Shown here: positions 1-11,790 of the stretch, piece by piece
Layout: each line of letters starts with the position of its first letter
Position numbering within the stretch: position 1 is the first letter of the stretch
Assembly (NCBI GenBank): GCA_963931925.1
Contig: OZ007570.1
Span: 65,589,870 to 65,653,869 of the forward strand
Source of the DNA: Onchidella celtica
Taxonomy: Eukaryota > Mollusca > Gastropoda > Systellommatophora > Onchidiidae
DNA: 64,000 bases
Reading direction: 5' to 3'
Position numbers and translations under genes: made by a program
The notes under the pieces: model-generated
What the model was told of the DNA's origin: nothing
The model's database searches: none
Seen by the model: the letters and a program-made list of their open reading frames with translations, nothing else

Positions 1-1187
1 GCCCGATGACAGTGATAAAAAAACGAATTAAACTATGATTGAAATAAACTGTGGTCTTTACTTGTTTATATAATATATGTAAAATACGGGAATAGTCTGG
101 ACTAGTGGGGTATAGTCTGGTCCAGCCTAAAGTATACCCCTGGGTATGTACTGGTTTAGAACAGATTATACCTGGGGGCATAAAATGGGCTAGGCTCCTT
201 TAACCCCTGGTGTAGTCTGGCGGGGAGATAATCTGGCCTGCTACACTGGGGTTAAAGTGGCATAGTCTATTAATTTTGTAACCCAGGTATATTCTGGGCT
301 AGGTCAGTTTATACCCGGGGTATAGTTTGGGCTAGGCCAGTTCATTTAAAATATCTGTTTGGGCTAGGCCAAACTATATTCCACCAGTCCAGATTATACT
401 CCCATATTCAGGCAAAATATTCAAGGATACAACATTAAGTTCTAAAAATTTTATTTTACCCACAAGTGACATGTCTTTATTCACTTAACTGCAATTCTTC
501 AAATGCCCTGCAAACTAATGCAGTGACTTAGACCATGAGCTACATGAAATGTATACATTTCTACAAATAAGCGATCAAAGAATTTACTAACAAGAAATGT
601 TAACCCAACATTATCCATCGAATTTTTGCCGTAACTTACTGTAATTACTTTCTACAGTGCACTGTTGTCTCGGTGGATTTAATCTGTCAGTTTACACGAC
701 TATCAAAGCTACTTTACTAAAGCTTTCTGTCCAGTTCTATTTGAATAGTTGAAAAGATTTAACACATTTTCTACAAATAGCTGGTATATACACACATTGC
801 TGCTTATAGATTCTAAAATGATGTGTAGGTCATTTTTATATTCCCTCTTATCTTTGTATTAATCCAAGATGATGATGATGGTTCTGATATTGATATTTCT
901 CTTTATTTTCAAGAGTAAATAAGATGATTTGGTGTTCTTATTGTTCTTATTGTATATTACTGGTAAGCATTCTGTAACGTTTCAAGTGGATCAGGACAGG
1001 TTAAGTTTATCATGTGAAAATTTTTTAGTATGTATTTAGTTTTTTGTGAGATATTTGATTTCTGCTGGATGATGGAATTGCACCATCTGTCAGTTGGGCT
1101 ATAATATTGTTTTTTTTTTTTTCTCTGTGTGTTCTTTCACGGTGTAACAGGCCAAACTATACCCCCCGCCCAGACTATACCCGGGGT

Positions 1188-1243
1188 TAAACTGGCCTAG
1201 CCCAGAATATACCCCGGGGTATATTCTGGGCTAGGCCAGTTTA
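1188..1243. repeat. Perfect 56-bp palindrome
   Basis: Two 28-base arms meet at CCCC|GGGG (between 1215 and 1216) and are exact reverse complements. The arm contains GGCTAGGCCAGTTTA. It could form a cruciform or a hairpin transcript and is the cleanest copy of the palindromic motif scattered through 1-4980. Confidence 0.93.
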
Positions 1244-4200
1244 TACCCCGGGGTTACTTTGGGCTAGGCCAGACTAATCCCCCCCCCCCCCCCCAGTCCA
1301 GATTATACCCCCTACTTTTTTTTTGAAAACAAGTCAAGACCACAGTTTATTTCAGCCTGTTCTTTATCACTGTCATCAGATATCATATTAATCCATACAT
1401 GAACACATTCTTGACACCCATAAATCATAATACAATTTAGAGGAAATAATAATAACAATTTATTTCAGCCTTAGTTTAAATTGGTGTACATACATACATT
1501 CATGACTCCTGTTAATCATGATACATTTTAGAGGCAACAAACATGCATTAAAATGCATTGATATATACAGAAGGGCTGAGTATCCATTCAAACTGATGTG
1601 ATTAGACTTCAGCATATATTTCACTCGCGTCTGTTGATATCATTATTATTATTATTATTTTGATAATTGGTTGGCCATGAGTAAAACATGCATTGTATTT
1701 TTTGTTACAACCGTGCAGAAAGAAAAGGCCGGAAAACAACACACATAGAAACAAATAATAAAAACATAATTAGTAACCACTGACACTGACAGATGGTGCA
1801 AGTCCATCATCCACTTCACATAAAACTAAATAGGCACTAAATTTTTTCGCCTGATGAACTCCATCTGTCCAGATCCACTTGAAACGTTACAGAATGCTAG
1901 CCAGTAATATACAATAACAACAATAAGAACACGAAATCATCTTATTTACTCTTGAAAATAAAGAGAAATATCAATATCAGAATCATCATCATTATCTTGG
2001 AATAATACAAAGAAATAAGAGTAAAAACGGCAGTGTAGGCCTACAAATCATTCTAGAATCTATAAGCAGCAATATGTGTATTAACTACATATAAAAAATG
2101 TGTTAAATCTTTTCAACTATTCAAGTAGAACTGGACAGAAAGCTTTAGTGAAATAGCCTTGACAGTTGTGTAGACTGACAGAGTAAGTCCACCGAGACAA
2201 AAGTAGTGCATTGTAAAAAGTAATTAGATTTATAGCATGTTAAGACAAAATTCGATGGATCATGCTGCATTAGCAGTTTTTCTTCTTAGTGAATATTATT
2301 CTTTGATAGCTTATTTGTAGATAGATATACATTTCATGTGCCTTATGGTTTAAGACACTGGATTAGTTTGCAAGGCACTGGAAAGATTGAACTTATGTGT
2401 TATAGTGAATAAGGGTTTGTCACTCACGAGTGAAATAAAATTTAAAAAAAACAAAAAAACCTTGTCCGTCTTTACGTTCCTAAGCTTGACACTTCCCTTG
2501 CCAGAGGATTTAACAACTGTGTATTTGCACACAAAAATACTCCAAAATGACTTCATTTTTATGAGTGTGTTACATGTAATTATTTCATCCATTGCGACTA
2601 AGTGTATGTCACTGCCAAACAAACAATACAGTGCAAATTTTTACTCATGGGCAACCAACTACAAAAACTACAACATGACAACGAACGTGAGTGAAATGAG
2701 GGTTAAAGTTGAATCATATCTGTTTGAATGGGTATTCACCCCATAGCATATCAATACATAATAATGCATGTTTATTCCTTTGAATTGTATTATGATATAC
2801 GGAAGTCAAGAATGTAGCCTATGTATGTATGTATGTATTACTATGGTGCCCGTTGACAGTGATAAAAAAAAATGAATTAAACTATGATTGAACTAAACTG
2901 TGGTGTTTAGGCCAAACTATATTCCACCAGTCCAGATTATACTCCCATATTCAGACAAAATATTCAAGGATACAACATTAAGTTTGTAAAATTTTATTTC
3001 ACCCGCAAGTGACATGCCTTTATTTACTATAACACATGATTGCAATCATTCAAATGCCCTGCAAACTAATCCAGTGCCTTAAACCATCAGCTACATGAAA
3101 TGTATACCATTCTACAAATAAGCTATCAAAGTATTTACTAACAAGAAATATTAATGCAACATGATCCATCGAATTTTTGCCGTAACATACTGTAATTACT
3201 TTCTACAAAGCACTGTTGTCTCAGTGGATTTAATCTGTCAGTTTTCACGACTATCAAAGCCACTTTACTAAAGCTTTCTGTCCAGTTCTACTTGAATAGT
3301 TGAAAAGATTGAACACATTTTTTACACATACATGTAATTGGTACACACACTTTGCTGCTTGTAGATTCTAGAATGATGTGTAGGTTATTTTTACATTCCC
3401 TCTTATCTTTATAATATTCCAAGATGATGATGATGATGATGATTCTGATATTGATTATATTCTCTTTATTTTCAAGAGTAAATAAGATGATTTCGTGTTC
3501 TTATTTTTATTACTGTATGCTATTGGTTAGCATCCTGTAACGTCTCAAGTGGATTAGGACAGGTTAAGTTCATGATGTGAAAAAATGTTAGTATGTATTT
3601 AGTTTTGTGTGAAGTATTTGTCTGCTGGATGATGGAATTGCACCATATGTCACTTGGGTTATTAAAATGTTGTTGTTGTTGCTTTCTCTATGTGTTCTTT
3701 CTCGGCCTTTTCTCTCTGCATTATTGTAACTTTATATGTAGATCTAATTGTTCTGACATATCAAGCACAATTCTGATTTTCAAAAATTGGAAATAAAATT
3801 CAGATGACTTTAGACTTATGAGTCTTATAATTATTTCACACCTTGCCACTAAGTATATGTCAGTGGTGCCAAACAAAAAAATACAATACAATTATGTTTA
3901 ACTCATGGACAATTATAAAAAAAACAAAAAAACAACAACAATAATACCAACGGACACAAGTAGAATTAGTGTTAAAGGGCTCTGGGCTAGGCCAGACTAT
4001 ACCCCCCCAGTCCAGATTATACCCCCTACTTTTTTTGGAAAACAAGTCAAGACCACAGTTTATTTCAACTTTAGTTTAAATTGTTCATTATCACTGTCAT
4101 TATCCATTGGAATGGATTTTCAAACCTTTTGTATATCAATGCTTTTTACTGCAAGGTTATTTTCTCTTAAATGTATCATAATTTACAACAGTCAAAAATG

Positions 4201-4330
4201 TATGCTTCAATATGATAAGTGATGACAGTGATAATGAACAATTTAAACTAAAGTTGAAATAAACTGTGGTCTTGACTTGTTTTCCAAAAAAAGTAGGGGG
4301 TATAGTCTGGCCTAGCCCAAAGTATACCCC

Positions 4331-4399
4331 GGGGTATAAACTGGCCTAGCCCAGAATATGCCCCAGGGGTATATTCTGGGCTAGGCCAGTTTATACCCC
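4331..4399. repeat. Near-perfect 69-bp inverted repeat
   Basis: Arms 4331-4364 and 4366-4399 are reverse complements except for one mismatch next to a single-base spacer. It has the same sequence family as the 1188-1243 palindrome, with further partial arms following to about 4445. Confidence 0.88.
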
Positions 4400-4980
4400 G
4401 GGGTATATTCTGGGCTAGGCCAGTTTAACCCCGGGTATAGTCTGGCGGGGGTATAGTCTGGCCTGCTACGCCGGCCTTTTCTCTGCATCATTGTAACTTT
4501 GTATGTAGATCTAATTGTTCTGACACATCAAGCACATTTCTGATTTTCAAAAATTGGAAATAAAATTCAGATGTCTTTACACTTATGAGTCTTATAATTA
4601 TTTTATACCTTGCCACTGAGTATGTGTCAGTGGTGCCAAACAAAAAAAAACAACAACCATTTAACTCATGAACGACAAATTATAAAAAAAAACAACAAAA
4701 AAACAATGATAATACCAACGGACACAAGTAAAATTAGTGTTAAAGTTTAATCATATCAATTTGAATGGACTTTTAGTGCATGTTAATTTCCTCTTAAATT
4801 TATCATAATTTACAAGAGTCAGGAATGTATGCTTCAATAAGATACTTGATGACAGTGATAATGAACAATTTAAACTAAGGTTGAAATAAACTGTGGTCTT
4901 GACTTGTTTTTGTTTTTTTTAAAGTAGGGGGTTAAACCCCGGGTATAGTCAGCTGGGGTTTAATCTGGCCTGCTACACAG

Positions 4981-5572
4981 GTCTAATGTTGACATTACTT
5001 TGTAGAAATTGAATAAACTGATTTCAAGAATCTGAAATTCGTGCCGTTATTAATTACTGCATGGGGCCTCACAGTATCTGTAGCGGGCCCACAAAACCGT
5101 AATCTGGCCCTTTACATGCTTTGTGACTGCTAGGCTCAGATGTTATGAGCGTGTTTTCGTCTGCTGACAATCAGATGTTCATTTAGAAGCCAGAGAGAAA
5201 GAGGTGTGAGAGGGCTGGATGTTTTTGGGTGGGGTGGGGTAGTATGGGACTCTCAAAATAAACGGTCCAATTGTAAATAATAAGAACAATTAAGAAAAAA
5301 AAGTTCAGCATGAGATGGCTAAATGACTTCTTTCCAAGAACTGTGTATGAGTTTGTGTGTACATGTCTGTGTGTGTATAGAATATGCTCACGCGCACAGC
5401 CCCTTCCCACTCCTCACACAGACACACTTACACAAACCCACTCGTGGCACTCTCTGTTATCTTATTAAATTTTAGTCCCTGTAAATGAGTACCTTTATTT
5501 CGAGACAATAATAACTTGCCAGGCAAACATGTAATAATTATACAGGGTCCAATTAAAAAAAAAGATACTTAC
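4981..5572. other. Gap with no recognised gene
   Basis: Single-copy-looking AT-rich sequence with short GT-rich stretches near 5340-5390. No open frame resembles a known protein. If the BIR exon on the minus strand is spliced, its next exon should lie here or further left, but none could be identified. Confidence 0.5.
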
Positions 5573-5928
5573 CCACTGCACAAAATGCTATTTCTGTAAT
5601 TCTCCCAATAAAACCCCTGCTGTGCTAACTGTATGGCACTTAGTCCTGCTACATCCAGAGCATCACGAATGCTGGCAAAAGACCTAAGACGTTGATATTC
5701 TTCACTTGATGTAGGCCCAAACCCTGTCGCCACAGTGGCAGGAAAAACCACATATTTTCTCACAGCTGAGCTGAGAAAGCCATACAGATTATATTTCCTC
5801 ACAGCTGAGCTGAGAAAGCCGCATAATTTATGAGTATCTTTATCTTTAGTTCTATCTTTGACTATCTTTATTTTCTCGGGGAAAAACTTACAATGTTGAT
5901 GTCTTTGTTTAGATTTAGAAGTCTCCAT
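5573..5928 (-). CDS. Partial BIR-domain (IAP-like) exon
   Basis: The minus-strand frame ends in a stretch with the hallmarks of the first half of a BIR zinc-binding repeat. It reads RLRSFAS, a spacer, then LSAIQLAQQGFYW and a cysteine near the end, matching the BIR pattern of R..SF, a leucine/alanine helix and GFYY before the first zinc cysteine. The frame runs into a good donor (GG|GTAAGT, exon end at 5573), so the rest of the BIR should be on another exon, which was not found. The frame is open further upstream to 6150 with two hydrophobic stretches, but METSKSK at 5928 is an alternative start, so the N-terminus is uncertain. Just upstream of the BIR a GFLSSAVRKY peptide is duplicated in tandem. 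BIR proteins act in apoptosis and immunity; whether this copy is a real gene, a fragment or mobile-element cargo cannot be told. Confidence 0.55.
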
Positions 5929-6639
5929 GACGAGTATTACAATGAATCCAGTTACAAAGATGTGTGAAATTATTTTAGACCAGCAATAACCACTAAGTGT
6001 TTCAACTAAATATGCATAAAAAAATGCATCGAGTAAAGATAAGTAACGGATTATAGCTATTGCTATTGAAAGCAGTAGTATGTATCGCACAACGCGCATG
6101 ATAATGAGCAAAATTTGCGAAAACATCGCCATGAATCCTTTTTTGGACAATGTCTTTGATCGATAATTCCTTAAGATAATATCTGGTCTGTACTACAAGT
6201 GAATGGGCACGGTTCAAAACTGGGTTCTTCTGAGAGCTCAGGTCACTGTATCTTTCAGATATCCTGAGGAATCAAGTAAGGAATACCAATAAGACTAAAT
6301 GTACATGTGTTATGACTATCCCACTAAGATTGCAAAACATTTGTTACTAACCTAATTTAAATAATATATATGTCACAGTGGGAATTAGAATCCAGGGGAA
6401 TTTTGAATTCCATTAGTGGAGATTAGAATTCCAATCTGTCCTAGGGTAAATTAGAATTCTCATTTGCACTGAATAAATCCAAGTGGAGAATGGAATTCCA
6501 ATCTCTCCTAGGGCAGATTGGAATCCAAATTCTAGTTGAGATTAGAATCATGATTTCAATTCACACAGTGTGTGCTTTGGTTGTACCAAATGTTTAAACT
6601 GTACAGTACAGCCGGGATTATTAAAACTGGTTTGCATGT

Positions 6640-6888
6640 GTGGACTTAGTTGATATGAAATCCGTGGAATTCCCTGAATTAAACGACTTAGCAGTGAAGA
6701 ACCTATGTGAAGTAACTCTCATTCAAGCTTCACGCCAAGCAACAGGCTGGCAAGCATCTGGTGCATCGAGAAAAACCGTGCGCAAATGCAAGAACACATG
6801 CAATATGAAACGATGTTGTTGCCGCAAAGCAGGAATTGCATGTAGCACAAAGTGCCACCCAGGCAGTAGTTCTTGCACAAATAATTAA
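6640..6888 (+). CDS. Cysteine-rich CXC-like ORF, mobile-element integrase tail
   Basis: The open frame ends in a cysteine-rich cluster (KCKNTC, KRCCCRKAGIAC, STKCHPG, then CTNN). This spacing resembles the small Cys-rich tail found after the integrase core of KRAB-A-domain-containing-2-like transposon proteins, and more distantly the CXC motif of tesmin/TSO1 proteins. No catalytic core is visible upstream, and the first codon of the open frame is GTG rather than ATG, so this is probably a captured C-terminal exon or remnant. The preceding roughly 45 residues show no recognised domain. It lies inside the 6372-8706 inverted-repeat element, which fits cargo or decayed transposase rather than a host gene. 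Confidence 0.4.
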   Translation: MDLVDMKSVEFPELNDLAVKNLCEVTLIQASRQATGWQASGASRKTVRKCKNTCNMKRCCCRKAGIACSTKCHPGSSSCTNN

Positions 6889-6894
6889 CATTTA

Positions 6895-7195
6895 AGTATC
6901 ATAAACAAACAATAGTTTTTCTAAAGTTGGTCGTTTATTAACATTTTTTAAAATAATAGTTTTTTTCTAAAGTTAGAGGTTTATTAACATTTTAAATAAA
7001 TAATTGACATTAAAGTATCACAAACAAACAATAGTTTTTCTCAAGTTAGTGGTTCATTAACATTTTAAAAATAATGTTTTATTCTAAAGTTAACGTTATA
7101 GTAACATTCTTTAAAATACACGGTTTTTCTCAGTGCACCAGATGCTTGTAGTAGTTTTTTCTAAAGTTAGTAGTTTATTAACATTTTTTAAAGAT
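6895..7195. repeat. Degenerate tandem minisatellite
   Basis: A unit of very roughly 50-60 bases containing TAGTTTTTCTAAAGTTAG and TTATTAACATTTT recurs about six times with variable length. It follows the cysteine-rich ORF directly. Confidence 0.7.
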
Positions 7196-7350
7196 TGAAG
7201 CCCATGTTCAAAGCTGTTTTTTCTGTGTTTCACATATAATGATTGGTAAGGCATGATCCTATAAGTAAATGAAAGTAATTTTTATAAAACAAACTACTGG
7301 TGAATTGAAACTATGATTCTAATCTCAACTAGAATTTGGATTTCAAACTG

Positions 7351-8557
7351 TGTCATGATCACATTAGGATCATAAATGCCGTGCTAGGTCACGACGTCAG
7401 TGAGTTAATTTTTACGATCTTGTTGATTATAACCAGCGTAATTTGTCCTTGAGCTGTTCTCGTGAACAGTTTGTTTGAAACACTTTTGTTTTAGAGATGG
7501 AAAGAAAGTGGGGCGAGATAGAATAAATGTATAGCTAGGAATGACAGAGCAGTTCTCGACCCCGTGATTTTGATAAACATAGATAAGGGGCGAGTAAAGG
7601 TAGTTTATTTAGACGCTTAGTTGGCGTTCGGAAATTCGTGCATAAGAGTAGAAAGCACGGGGTTTGAAGATTTTAGTAGTTAATGTTTCGCATTTTAAAT
7701 TTTGTCTAGACCGTAAAATTGACCTTGATTTTGGCGCAAGGCCATGACAAGCATAAATTAGTATTGCAGGCTGAGCTCCCAGCGGCTGCACCAATCAAAT
7801 GTATGAATCTGGACGGAAGGTCGAGACATAGCTTTAGTATTTAAACCCGTGCAGAGCTTAGATAGAGGCCACATGTAGACAACCCATTTACGAGGTGGAC
7901 GGCGATAGTCCTCAGCCAGATGAGAGACATAGTGACGCAGTTGAGCAGTCCATATTGTGAGGAGCGCCATGATTTAAAGCTCCAGAGCCTAAGCTACTTG
8001 GTTTGATATGAACCCACAGCGTTTACATCCAGCGCTCTCACTCCCAGTGAGGGCCTAATGGTGAGAGTTCATACTAATTTGTAATGATGAAAGTGAACCG
8101 TTCTACTTACTTTTGAAGACAGTTTCAGAGCTACCGCCAGACAACGCATGGTTGTACAAGCATTCTCCATGGCGTGTCTAGAGGAAATGTCCATATCATA
8201 ACATGTCTCATTGAATTAATAGAATTTAAACTGTTATATCCGTCGCCACGTGCGCGGATTCTATTTGGCATCTAACTCATATGACCTGCAAGTAGTTAGA
8301 GTGAATAAGTTAGTCTTTATAGAAAGCTGTAGTTTCATTAGTTAGATTCAGTTGCCTTTGAATTGATATTTATATTTATAATTATATTTGTTACATTAAT
8401 TCCTGTAATTAAACTGCCCTACAGTTCTGCTAAAAATCAAAGCAATTGATTTATTTAGTTTTTAGAGTGCAAGTATTTTTTTTGTGTGTTCGTCGATTGT
8501 GGGAGCGGGCCTCGAAAGAGTGTCAGTCGAATTCTCCCCATCTAACCCACATCGCGA
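7351..8557. other. Element interior without recognised gene
   Basis: No open frame here matches a known family. The sequence is less AT-rich than its surroundings between about 7550 and 8060, unlike typical MITE filler, so it could be captured host sequence. Confidence 0.4.
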
Positions 8558-9141
8558 CAATCTGCCCTAGGAGAGATTGGAATTCCATTCTCCACTTGGA
8601 TTTATTCAGTGCAAATGAGAATTCTAATTTATCCTAGGACAGATTGGAATTCTAATCTCCACTAGTGGAATTCAAAATTCCGCTGGATTCTAATTCCCAC
8701 TGTGACATATATATAAATGCATTTCTATTCAGATATATTGTTATGAGGACGGAGAGTAATGTATATAATATACATGTAATATTTTCTTCCATCTATTTGT
8801 CAGCACAATCAGCCATCGTGTAGGTTGCCTCGGTTGTGGACAGTAATATATTTTTATTACATGTATTACTATAATTGTTATTTTTGTTGTCCTGCCACAT
8901 GGGACTGATATGGCTAATGTATAATAATAATAACAACAATAATCTTATAATAATGGAACCAGGCCAATAAATGTGTTTGGCAAAAAGGCTGCGACACTAC
9001 TCACCGCAAAAATATGAAAATTGGTAAAAAGATTAAGTTAGCTTGCCGATTTGCTTGCGCATATTTATGTGAGAAAACACAAAGCCGTTACATTTTGATA
9101 CTTTCACAATTTCGCCAATTTGCATCGGGAAAGAGCGTCAC

Positions 9142-9144
<3 letters not shown>

Positions 9145-9239
<95 letters not shown>

Positions 9240-9287
9240 AGAGAGAGAGAGAGAGGGAGAGAGAGAGAGAGAGGGGGGGGGGGGGAG
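9145..9287. repeat. Long (GA)n microsatellite with G-tract
   Basis: An almost pure GA run of about 90 bases is followed by mixed GA/G runs and a run of about 12 G. The long Arg-Glu and Ser-Leu open frames over it are repeat artefacts. Confidence 0.97.
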
Positions 9288-11326
9288 TCGGGTTTATCAC
9301 GGTTAGGGCCGCGGAGTACCTCATGTACGTAAATTCATTTTTTTTTTTTTTTGTCCTCTCCGTTCGTACCGCAGAATGGATAATCTGCTTATTGTAATAA
9401 AAGTAATAAGAAAGATAATAATAATATCAGAGGTCTAAATGGGTTTACTCTCACAATAATTAAAAAGGTAGAGTTCTCCTGGTCCTGTCCAGCTTTCATA
9501 TTATGCGTTCTTACCGATAGTTGTTTTACAACTTAACTGGTCCTCTGGCAATAGTAGAAAACAAGATTTGGGAGAAAACCCAGCTAGTTGAATGTAGGCC
9601 AGCCATCAAATAGAGTGGTGAGTGGAGAAGGTGAGGCAAACAGCTGGCCACGAGTAAAGCTTAGACTACTCATATCAACTGACTAGTACGAAATGCAATG
9701 TTTGTCTCACTTAAGAGCAAGGTTAAGGTCACAAAATTTGGGAATTTTTGGTAAAGTTGGTGAAGCCTATTAAAAAAAACAAAAACAACTTACACCACCA
9801 GTTAACTGATAGTCAAATGAAAATCTAATTTAGTAAACCGTGTATTCGGAGAGTATGGTATGTCTGGTGTTTGATATTATTCAAATCTAGGCTATGTTAT
9901 CCATACTCAAGTCTGGGAGGTTATTGTCTTAATGTCTATGGGGCTGAATCTTATCCTGTCAGAGTGTATGAATTCATAACAAGCAAGTCAACCACTTCGA
10001 TCCATATACATCAAGACAAAGGAAGATGCCAGTTTCAGTCTCTTGAGTAGTAAAATATTTATCCCCCAGCCCACCTTTTTTTTAAAAACAGATGTTTCAT
10101 ACAGTTTAAGGTCTGTGACAAATGATTATCTCTTTTTTTAAATATATTTTTTTAAAACCATGATGAAGTTAAATATGAGGCGAGAAAACACGTGTGAAAC
10201 ATACACGTCTGTACATCTGTAAGTCAATAAGCGGGGTTTTTCAGTTTTTTGTGCGCAACGACCATTTTCAACGATCTAATACTGCATTCCGTACGAACTA
10301 CTGTATATTTTTATATATTACTTGCCTTCTATTGCACAACAGCGCTGATGGGAGACCTTTTCCCCTACAATGAAAGGCTCCTCATCTGATCTCAGGTTAC
10401 ACAATTTAAGAAATAATTTAAAACATCGTTGTTGCTTAAATCTTATTCTGATGTTTCTCTTCTTTTCATTTTTCTTCCTGTATATTACATAATATACAAA
10501 AACAAAATCCAGATTTCCTGCTAGTTTCTTTCGAAAAATTACTAAAAATGAACTGAAACAAATGTCTTCAAAAATATTCATAAGTCCTACGACATTGTCA
10601 AGCTTGAACTGGTGGCAAAACCAAATAATACGATTGTTCTGATCTACTGTCTTTGGTAGAACCACCGAGATCCACAAAACTGCGTAAAACTGCCACAGCC
10701 AAGAAAGGGGAATTCCCGATACCATACAATTCCTTAGAAATGACCGTCTGCATGACATCGTATTGAGGTCGTTAAAATATTAACGGTACTCTCTTTCACA
10801 ACGAATTTCAGCCATTTTTCAACAACTGGACAGCTATTCCCCACCCCCTTATCATCTGAACACAACACTAAACGAAAAACGACAAAAAGAAAGAGGGCGT
10901 TCGAGAGAAAGCGTCTGGGAGTGAAGCAATAAAAGAATGGGGAGGACTTCCGAATGCGTTCCCTGGCTATTCGGACGTTGGTGAAGTGAGAGTAAGTAAT
11001 TTGATCGATGATGTATTCTCATACAGAGCCTCTTGGCCAGGAGTAACATGAAATCTCCCAGCGTTCCGGTTTAATGTCACAATTAGAGCTCCCCTTATTA
11101 TCCTTTCGCTGGGCAGAAATTCCCAGAAACGAGCAGTTTCAGAGTTGTCTTTTTTTAATTTTTATGTACGGAAAAGCACTTTCGGTTTTTTTCATTGACG
11201 AACTTGCCAAATTGGACTAATTAAAAAGAAATTTAAGAGGTGGGAGCGGGTGCACAGATAAATATTACCTTGTTCTGCTAAATAGTAATGACTCCCTCAC
11301 TGGCGCTATTATTGCCATTTTATCCT
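9288..11326. other. Gap with no supported gene
   Basis: Only isolated open frames without family resemblance are seen, including a 146-codon minus-strand frame at 10318-10758. One half of a short inverted-repeat family is present at about 10934-10958 (GGAGGACTTCCGAATGCGTT). Confidence 0.5.
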
Positions 11327-11790
11327 TTTGCAGATGATACCGCCATACAAAGGATTGATTTCTGGCTCATTCGATGAAGGCGCTTATTCAATTTATACTG
11401 GAGCCAACAATGGTTTACCTAGTGGTGTGAAGATCATTTCTTACTATTGAATGTAAAGAAAACAAAGGAAATTGTAATTGATTTTAGAACAAACGCAACA
11501 TCACTTCCACCGCTTAAAATCTGTAATCAAAATGTTGATAGAGTAGACTCTTATGAGTATCGTGGAATCTATGTCCACTTCAAACTTGACTGTCGCGCTC
11601 ATACCACCTCAGTTCACGCAAAGGCAAACAAACGTACCGCTATGTATTTCTTGAGGAAACAGATCATTTAATGTAGATAAAGCACTCATTCAGATGTTTT
11701 ATAAATCAACTATCCAAAGTATCATTCTATTTTGTATTCCTGGGGAGGAAATGCAAAGGAGCACGACAAGGACAAAATTAACAACTCCAT
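11327..11790 (+). pseudogene. Non-LTR retrotransposon reverse transcriptase fragment
   Basis: The reverse-transcriptase catalytic box reads FADDTAI at 11327-11347. After a frameshifted stretch, an open frame at 11447-11671 has NVKKTKEIVIDFR and then HTTSVHAKANKR, both standard downstream landmarks of LINE polymerases (LNVKKTKE..DFR). A further segment reading FYKSTIQSIILF at about 11698 continues the palm/thumb region. Frameshifts and stops show it is dead. No endonuclease or 3' tail was recognised nearby. This is ordinary LINE debris; the clade cannot be set by eye. Confidence 0.8.

Larger units (their letters stand above)
1..4980. repeat. Fold-back array of direct and inverted repeat modules
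   Basis: Three module types recur. An end block reading GATGACAGTGATAA followed by AACTGTGGTCTTGACTTG appears in plus sense at about 5-63, 2850-2908, 4219-4290 and 4850-4925, and inverted at about 1312-1379 and 4028-4102. A roughly 720-bp block appears in plus sense at about 405-1140 and 2950-3705, and inverted at about 1735-2480. A third block with CAGTGGTGCCAAACAAA and CCAACGGACACAAGT is at about 3735-3985 and 4495-4850, with diverged relatives at 1380-1640 (inverted) and 2610-2865. Between them sit many copies of GGTATAGTCTGG / GGCTAGGCCAGT. No open frame here resembles a protein. The layout suggests repeated insertion or rearrangement of one inverted-repeat (fold-back) DNA element family; the class is unknown. 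Confidence 0.8.
6521..7350. repeat. Second inverted-repeat pair inside the element
   Basis: About 47 bases from 6521 (containing CAAATTCTAGTTGAGATTAG) recur inverted at about 7297-7350. This brackets the cysteine-rich ORF and the minisatellite. It may be an older element nested in, or fused with, the outer inverted-repeat element, because it abuts the inner edge of the left arm exactly. Confidence 0.7.
6364..8714. mobile_element. DNA element with 149-bp terminal inverted repeats
   Basis: Left arm 6372-6520 and right arm 8558-8706 are reverse complements with only a few mismatches, beginning GTCACAGTGGGAATTAGAAT. Both ends are bordered by ATATATAT (6364-6371 and 8707-8714). This would be an 8-bp target duplication as in hAT-like elements, although the dinucleotide repeat makes that ambiguous. 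The interior carries a small cysteine-rich ORF and minisatellite-like repeats but no full transposase, so the copy is probably non-autonomous. Confidence 0.85.

Noticed and set aside
9014..9397. Overlapping Arg-Glu and Ser-Leu repeat open frames
   Set aside because: They are translations of the GA microsatellite.
10318..10758. 146-codon minus-strand open frame
   Set aside because: No family resemblance and only a weak GC-type donor. Such frames are expected by chance in this much sequence.
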